A stretch of DNA of 23,545 bases from Irineochytrium annulatum (Eukaryota; Chytridiomycota; Chytridiomycetes; Chytridiales; Chytridiaceae). The translations under genes and the position numbers were made by a program. This document shows positions 18,747-23,545 of this stretch, piece after piece; the stretch's first letter is position 1, and each line of letters begins with the position of its first letter. The stretch is taken from the NCBI GenBank assembly GCA_027600665.1, contig JADGJL010000374.1:1-23545 (forward strand). Reading direction: 5' to 3'. Below the pieces are notes generated by a model. That model worked only from the letters and a program-made list of their open reading frames with translations, was not told the origin of the DNA and ran no database searches.

Positions 18747-20420
18747 ATGCTCACCGACCGCGTACCCCAGCTCCAGGCGCCGTCAAACCCCGACGGCATC
18801 AAAGACTCGATGAGTGGGCCAGCCATGATCGGTTCCAAGTCGGCGTCTCGTCGTCTGTGGCCGTCATTGAGGAGGTCAATGTCGCATGCGGGCGGTGGTC
18901 CCGCGACGGACGGGCGGACGCTCGCTATGGAGCTCAAGCCGCGGGCGGATGATCCTGCCTCTGAGAAGGAGGCGGACAGCAAGGTATGCGAGGTTTGAAC
19001 GCCCTGTGGAAGGGATAGACAAAGCTAACGTGTCGACTCGTCATGTCAGACTGGATCCATTTGGGTGAGGGCTTTGACTATGTCACCGAAGGATGGGGCG
19101 TCTGCTTTCGATCCAACACCGACAGCCAAACCCCGTCGCTTTTCCTCCAGGTGTCGCATTTACACCTGCATCGCCGTCCTTGTCGTCTTCGTCATCCTGC
19201 CGCTCATATCCCTCCCTCTTGTAATCAAGTTCTACCTGCCGTACGCCATCGCCAACGCCTTCCAGGCCCCCGCCGCAGGCGGCGCGACGCTGGCCATCCC
19301 GTTCTTCGGCGTCGACGCCGTCTACGACTCCGGGCCTGACGAGCTCGCCGGAAACCCGGGCATGGTAGGCGCCATGGTCATGAGGGGCAACGGGTACGCC
19401 ATCCCTTTCAACACGCCCGTCACCGTGTCGCAGGCGATCTGGGCTTTTGACATTACGACCGCCAAGGGGTTCGTGCTGAAGGACGCGGCCTCGAACGCGA
19501 CGAACGGTTGGTTCCCGATGATCTCCATCGACCTTCCCGGGATCGACATCCACAACGGTGGGCTGAGCACCTGGGTGGTTGAGAACAGGACGGCGATCAA
19601 GGTCGAGAACCTCGCTGTGGCGAAGGCGTTTGCGAGCGCGTTCTGCTCTTTCCTGATGACGGGTGATGCGAGCGAGATGCCAAGCGTTCGGCTGTCGTCC
19701 GTGCCCAGCTTCAATATCGGCCCGTTCTGGGTGCCTAACGTATCGCTTCAACGTTTGATTGATATTGGCACTACGCTCTACGACGCCGGTAGGTTGTCCT
19801 GCGCCCCTTCTTGCCCTCTGCAATCACTTACTTGAAATCTCAACCCTTCAGGCATTACGTTCAAGCCGGGTTCAAACCCGACCGCCCCGATCCTGGCCCC
19901 CAACTTTAACATAACCCTTGGCGACTCGGACCCCCTGAGCACCCACACCCTTCACGCGAACCTCACCTTCTTCATGACCCCGTCGACGCCCAACCCTCTC
20001 ACGATCTTCGTGACGAACCTGACCGCGCGCGTGAACCTGTCCTCCACCCCCATCTTCACCATCCGCGTGCCCCATTTCGCAACGCATCGAGGTGACACGA
20101 CCATCGACCTCCAGCTGCAGCTGACGGCGGCCTCGCCGTCCGCGTCCCAGGTCATGTCGGTCTTGGCGGGCCTGGTGGCGCCGATGGAGTCGTGGGTATT
20201 GGGTTTGGATGACGTCAGCTTGGACGGAATTGGCGGGGACGACGGTGGCAGCGGCGACGGCGCCGGCGTCGATTGGGTCAAGGAGCTGTTGAGCGTGGTG
20301 TGGGTTCAATTGCCGGTCGGACAGATGATGAAGCAGGGCGGGGTCGGGGGGCCCGGGAATGCGCAGGTGGGGCAGTTGGTCGCGCAGGTTGTGGAGACCT
20401 TCTTTGGGCTCAAGCTTTGA
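18747..20420 (+). CDS. Single-pass membrane protein with DUF3712/LEA2-like lumenal or extracellular domain
   Basis: Exons 18747-18983, 19050-19788 and 19852-20420 give 514 residues and keep frame. The first intron (66 nt) has a GTATGC donor, GCTAACG branch and TGTCAG acceptor. If transcription starts later, the ATG at 19080 (MSPKDGASAF) gives a shorter form without the first 89 residues. The N-terminal part is polar and basic, probably cytosolic. One membrane span follows at about residues 117-140 (CIAVLVVFVILPLISLPLV). The rest is beta-rich with potential N-glycosylation sites (NAT, NRT, NVS, NIT, NLT, NLS) and phrases like FNTPVTVSQAIWAFDIT and ITLGDSDPLSTHTLHANLTF. This layout is like fungal DUF3712 proteins, which have LEA2-like folds and include the vacuolar Tag1 of yeast. 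The family assignment is from pattern only, and the molecular role is unknown. Confidence 0.75.
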
Positions 20421-20895
20421 GGGCGAACGAGGGGTGGGCGGTTTTGTGGCTGCACATTCCACTTAGTGTTTTCTTCCCTTTAACCGATTTTTTTTGCTGT
20501 CTACGTTATCCGCGCTTTACCTATTTATTCATCGAGTATTCATAGTCAACGTGCCCCTATTCAGTCTGAAGGCCGCGCATGTCGTATTTGTATGTATCTT
20601 GCGTTTTTATTTATGCTCATGTGATGTTTCAACGGCAAGTAAAGAATAAACAACAAATAATTGACCGATTCCGATGAGATGAAAAGCCGAAAGCGCTTTT
20701 GCTTCCTCGAGCTGATCGAGCAGATATACTATCAATCAAGACAAGCGAGCGAAAATGCACAACTGTCACTTGTTAACTTCCCGCTGCTGTCAAGAGTTCC
20801 AGTGTTTGTTTCGTCAAAGGCAGCTGTGGCCAGTTCTCAACTTTGATCAAAAGCAGCATGAAACAAGGACTACGTCGACACTTGCGCCCCCCATG
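20421..20895. other. Convergent intergenic region with possible poly(A) signal
   Basis: These 475 bases lie between the stop codons of the membrane-protein gene and the F-box gene. They are AT-richer than either gene and hold no convincing frame. A sequence AATAAA at about 20645-20650, with further A-rich sequence after it, could serve as the poly(A) signal of the plus-strand gene, about 225 bases past its stop. T-rich runs near 20490 and 20600 could serve the 3' end processing of either strand. Confidence 0.5.
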
Positions 20896-22245
20896 TCAGC
20901 CGAGTAACCGTTCGCCATCCACATCAACAATCGCGTGCTTGCCGCTCGCCTTAAGCAATTCCACGAGCTCCCCGCTCTTCACGAGGTCGACCGACGGCGG
21001 TGTGTCGGGCACCTTATACGCCAGCATCCTCGACCTCATCATCTTCAACCTCGACAGCCTCGCCCTCCCTCTCTCCGCGACCTCCCACCAGTCCTCGACG
21101 ACGGCTGTGACGGACAACAAGTCGACCACCGCGAGCGACGCGATGCGCAGCCGCACCACGATAGGCGAGCGCGGGAGCAGCCGGAGGTCCCTCAGCGCCA
21201 CCATCCCGCGGAGCATCGCGTCCAGCGACTCCTTATGCTGCGCCATGATCGCGCCATAGGAGACCCGCAGCGACCGCACGGTCGTGAGGCGCGCCAGGGG
21301 CGACAGGTCGGAATTGATCCAGGAGGTCTCGTAGTCGAGCGAGAGGAGGTGGGGGAGGGAGGCGATGGCAACCATGTGCTCGTCCGTTAAAGAGTTGGGG
21401 CCGTAGACCTCGATCTTAAGGGACCGTAGTGTCGAGCGCGTGGCCGTGAGAAGCGAGGAGAGGAAGTTGTACGTTTGCCTGAACGAGTCTACTCGGACGG
21501 CGAGGTGTGTCAAGACCGGTAGGTTCCATGTGCACGGTGAAGCCTCGGTGCCATCGCGGTCGCCACGGTTGATTGTGAGGCTGCGAAGGAGAGATGAGCG
21601 GTCAGGTGAGGATAGGTACGCGCGCACGAAGGGTGGGCTGGCCGCGAGGGAGCAGACTGGATGCGTCAAGGCCGACGCCACGAGGACGTCGGAAGGGAAG
21701 TCGAGGCCGACGTGTTGCACAGATTTGAACGAGAGGAACTCGAGGACGTCTTTGTACGCAAAACCGCCGCGGATGTGGATGAATCGCGGGCCGCGGTTGG
21801 TGCGCAAAAGATCCAAGACGGCGTCGACCCAGGGCTGAACGTCCGGGGACACCGCGGTTTCCAAGTAGTCCGAGTTGCCTGGCACGCAGAGCAGTTCCAT
21901 TTCGCTGCTGACGAAGGTTACGCTGTCGAGGTAGCCGAGCAAGGTCAGGTGAGCAACCGGTGTCCGCCTGTTGTAATGCACGATGAGCTGATGAACGGAC
22001 CGCAGATAGAGGGCGAGCCGCCACGGCCGTGACCACTCCTGCAGAGGTCGGGGCGGGTCGGTGTCTGCGACGAGTTTAAGTCCCTCGTTGCGTAGGAGGC
22101 GGCTGGGCTCCGTCCTTGACCAAAGCACGGGTGCGGCGAGAAGGAAGGTGGATCGGGAGACGACAAGGCAATCGGCCAGGGCGGCATCGTCGAGATGGTC
22201 GAAGATCGCCAGCAGGACGTCGCTGATGAGGATCCGCGGCAGCAT
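20896..22245 (-). CDS. F-box protein with leucine-rich C-terminal part
   Basis: A single uninterrupted frame of 449 residues. The N-terminus is an F-box, the Skp1-binding motif of SCF ubiquitin ligases: MLPRILISDVLLAIFDHLDD, then ADCLVVSRSTFLLAAPVLWS. The usual Leu-Pro near the start, the Val-x-x-x-Trp-like end and spacing are present. The rest contains loosely repeated leucine-rich units such as LTHLAVRVDSF, LRSLKIEVYGPNSLTDEHM, LPHLLSLDYETSW and LTTVRSLRVSYG, as in substrate-binding parts of fungal F-box proteins. It probably selects a protein for ubiquitination; the target cannot be read from sequence. Fungal genomes carry many rapidly changing genes of this type. It lacks introns, unlike most neighbours. 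It is divergent from the LysM gene, 306 bases between starts. Confidence 0.85.
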   Translation of the reverse strand: MLPRILISDVLLAIFDHLDDAALADCLVVSRSTFLLAAPVLWSRTEPSRLLRNEGLKLVADTDPPRPLQEWSRPWRLALYLRSVHQLIVHYNRRTPVAHLTLLGYLDSVTFVSSEMELLCVPGNSDYLETAVSPDVQPWVDAVLDLLRTNRGPRFIHIRGGFAYKDVLEFLSFKSVQHVGLDFPSDVLVASALTHPVCSLAASPPFVRAYLSSPDRSSLLRSLTINRGDRDGTEASPCTWNLPVLTHLAVRVDSFRQTYNFLSSLLTATRSTLRSLKIEVYGPNSLTDEHMVAIASLPHLLSLDYETSWINSDLSPLARLTTVRSLRVSYGAIMAQHKESLDAMLRGMVALRDLRLLPRSPIVVRLRIASLAVVDLLSVTAVVEDWWEVAERGRARLSRLKMMRSRMLAYKVPDTPPSVDLVKSGELVELLKASGKHAIVDVDGERLLG

Positions 22246-22551
22246 CTGTTGAAGTCGAGCTTTTGCTTTGGGAAGGAAGGGTCATTGCCACCGAGACCTT
22301 CCCATCAAATGTATTGAATAATGAATATTATCGTGATCAACAACGACAGCAGGACTGAAGAAAATACCCCGCTAGCGAGTATGCGAAAATGGCGAATAAG
22401 CTCGATTTGTTTATTTTCAGATGGCTTGCGCATTGCTTCAGCGTGGTTTCGACAGCTTCGCAAGCAGCCTGGGCTTGCATGACTGCCACCGTGGCTTTTT
22501 GCAGCCTCTTGCAAAACCCACCGTTCCAACTGCTGCCGGGTTGTGAGGACC
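22246..22551. promoter_or_regulatory. Shared divergent promoter region of F-box and LysM genes
   Basis: These 306 bases separate the two start codons. The middle is AT-rich (for example AATGTATTGAATAATGAATATT at about 22309-22330). No TATA box, known operator or additional gene can be named with confidence. Confidence 0.45.
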
Positions 22552-23545
22552 ATGGCGTCGATACGGACCGCAATCGCCATCCTGGCCGTCCTCGCGGCAT
22601 CCGCATCCACGACCTCGGCGGCGTTCCTGCAGAGCAAGTACTCGCACATCGTCCGGCACTTGAATCCGAACCTGGACCCGTCGACCCGGCAGGTGGTGGA
22701 GAGCTGCATGTGGCGATACATCGTCGCGCCCAACGACGACTGCACCACCATTGCGGCCAGCCAGGGAATCGTGAGTGCCAAGTTCGCCGGCGATGGTTGA
22801 TGATCGGGTATTAACGAATCCATGCAGAGCCCGCTGCTTCTTGTCCAAAATAACCCTCGTCTCGATTGCAACGACCTGCATGCCGGCCACATCCTCTGCC
22901 TCTCGCCCACCGCGAACCCTCTCAGCCTGTCCGGCGGGGACATACAGGTTGGGACCGCTGCCGACAACAGAACCTTCACCTGCACGCAAGTCTACACTGT
23001 CGCCGCCAACGACACCTGCGCCTCCGTCGCGAAGACCCACTCCATCTCCCAGGTTTACCTCAACAAGATCAACCCGGACGTCACATGCTTTAAGGGTCTG
23101 GCCATCGGCGCCCAAATGTGCGTGTACTCGACGCTGAACCCAGGGCAGTACCCGGACCCCGTACGCGCGCCAACGGCGCCGCCGACGGCCATTTCAGATT
23201 GCACGGTCAAAGTCCCGATCTTGTTGAACTACACGAGCTGCGACGACGTCGTCGCGCAGTTTAACGTCACATACGGGCTGACGATTTTGAACCTGCTGAA
23301 GATGAACAAGCGGATCAATTGCGTCTATCTCAACGATAACATCGGCGCCCCCATCTGCGTCCAGTCGCCGTCCTACCCTCCAAACGCCGCCTCAGGCACC
23401 GGCTCGGGGGGTCCGGGCTCGGGGGCGTCTGGGACTGCCGGCGCCAGCGGGTCTCTCACGTCCGGCGCCGGTTCCTCAACCGCGGCCTCCGGCACCTCGC
23501 AACCCTCGACAGCCTCCTCTAAGGCCCCCGACGGCTCCCCGTCAC
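22552..23545 (+). CDS. Secreted protein with three LysM domains (partial, cut at window end)
   Basis: LysM domains bind N-acetylglucosamine polymers such as chitin. Exons are 22552-22770 and 22828 to the edge, joined in phase 0 across a 57-nt intron (GTGAGT donor). The visible 312 residues begin with a signal peptide (about 1-23, hydrophobic core IAILAVLAASAS). The ATG at 22552 was chosen because it puts the signal peptide at the very start. LysM domains lie at about 52-100, 125-175 and 198-253. Each has four cysteines at matching spacing (52/64/87/97, 125/137/160/171, 198/211/238/250), as in cysteine-bridged fungal LysM modules. YIVAPNDDC and YTVAANDTC are the usual domain openings; the third (VPILLNYTSC) is more divergent. 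Ser/Gly/Thr/Ala-rich linker sequence follows and runs off the window, so an anchor or catalytic domain cannot be excluded. Likely roles are wall chitin binding or masking of chitin from hosts or enzymes; this is inference. Confidence 0.9.

Noticed and set aside
19083..19823. Minus-strand frame of about 246 codons
   Set aside because: Antisense to the membrane-protein gene. It is Arg/Gly/His-rich with no recognisable domain.

Overview
The window reads as nuclear DNA of a fungus. It is GC-rich and gene-dense, on both strands. Most genes are cut by short GT-AG introns of about 41-90 nt, often with a CTAAC/CTGAC-like branch site. The gene set (ALG3, MIC60/mitofilin, roadblock dynein light chain, a DNMT2-type methyltransferase, Integrator subunit 4, an F-box protein, a secreted LysM protein) is eukaryotic. 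LysM plus a membrane-anchored DUF3712-like protein points to a fungus. Keeping DNMT2 and an Integrator subunit suggests an early-diverging lineage such as a chytrid rather than an ascomycete or basidiomycete yeast; that placement is inference.

Layout. 1-5101 (-): most of a very large, low-complexity, Ser/Pro/Ala- and Gln-rich protein whose C-terminus runs off the left edge. About 5100-6045: its unresolved 5' end and an ambiguous stretch with weak gene signals on both strands. 6046-8357 (+): a seven-exon leucine-rich-repeat protein. 8358-9180: no convincing gene, one near-perfect hairpin. 9181-9827 (+): roadblock/LC7 dynein light chain, with only the ATG in exon 1. 10043-11223 (-): DNMT2/TRDMT1, head to head with 11354-14103 (+): an INTS4-like Integrator subunit that lacks the N-terminal third and contains an assembly gap. 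14328-16554 (-): MIC60. 16844-18516 (+): ALG3. 18747-20420 (+): single-pass membrane protein. 20896-22245 (-): F-box protein. 22552-end (+): secreted three-LysM protein, cut by the right edge.

The genes do not form a pathway; they look like ordinary housekeeping neighbours with a few accessory genes. Divergent pairs share short promoters (TRDMT1/INTS4, MIC60/ALG3, F-box/LysM). Convergent pairs meet at 9828-10042 and 14104-14327.

I did not find a clearly new multi-gene system. The strongest unexpected signal is at 11529-11923. The two sides of the 10-N gap are the same ~190 bp in two versions, each clean on only one side of a poly-T run. This looks like a false duplication from noisy reads through a homopolymer. 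Joining the clean halves gives a single, in-frame INTS4 intron. Other points of note are an altered CFT motif in the DNMT2 protein, a 13-nt microexon and a frame break in INTS4, and a repetitive amphipathic helix in MIC60.
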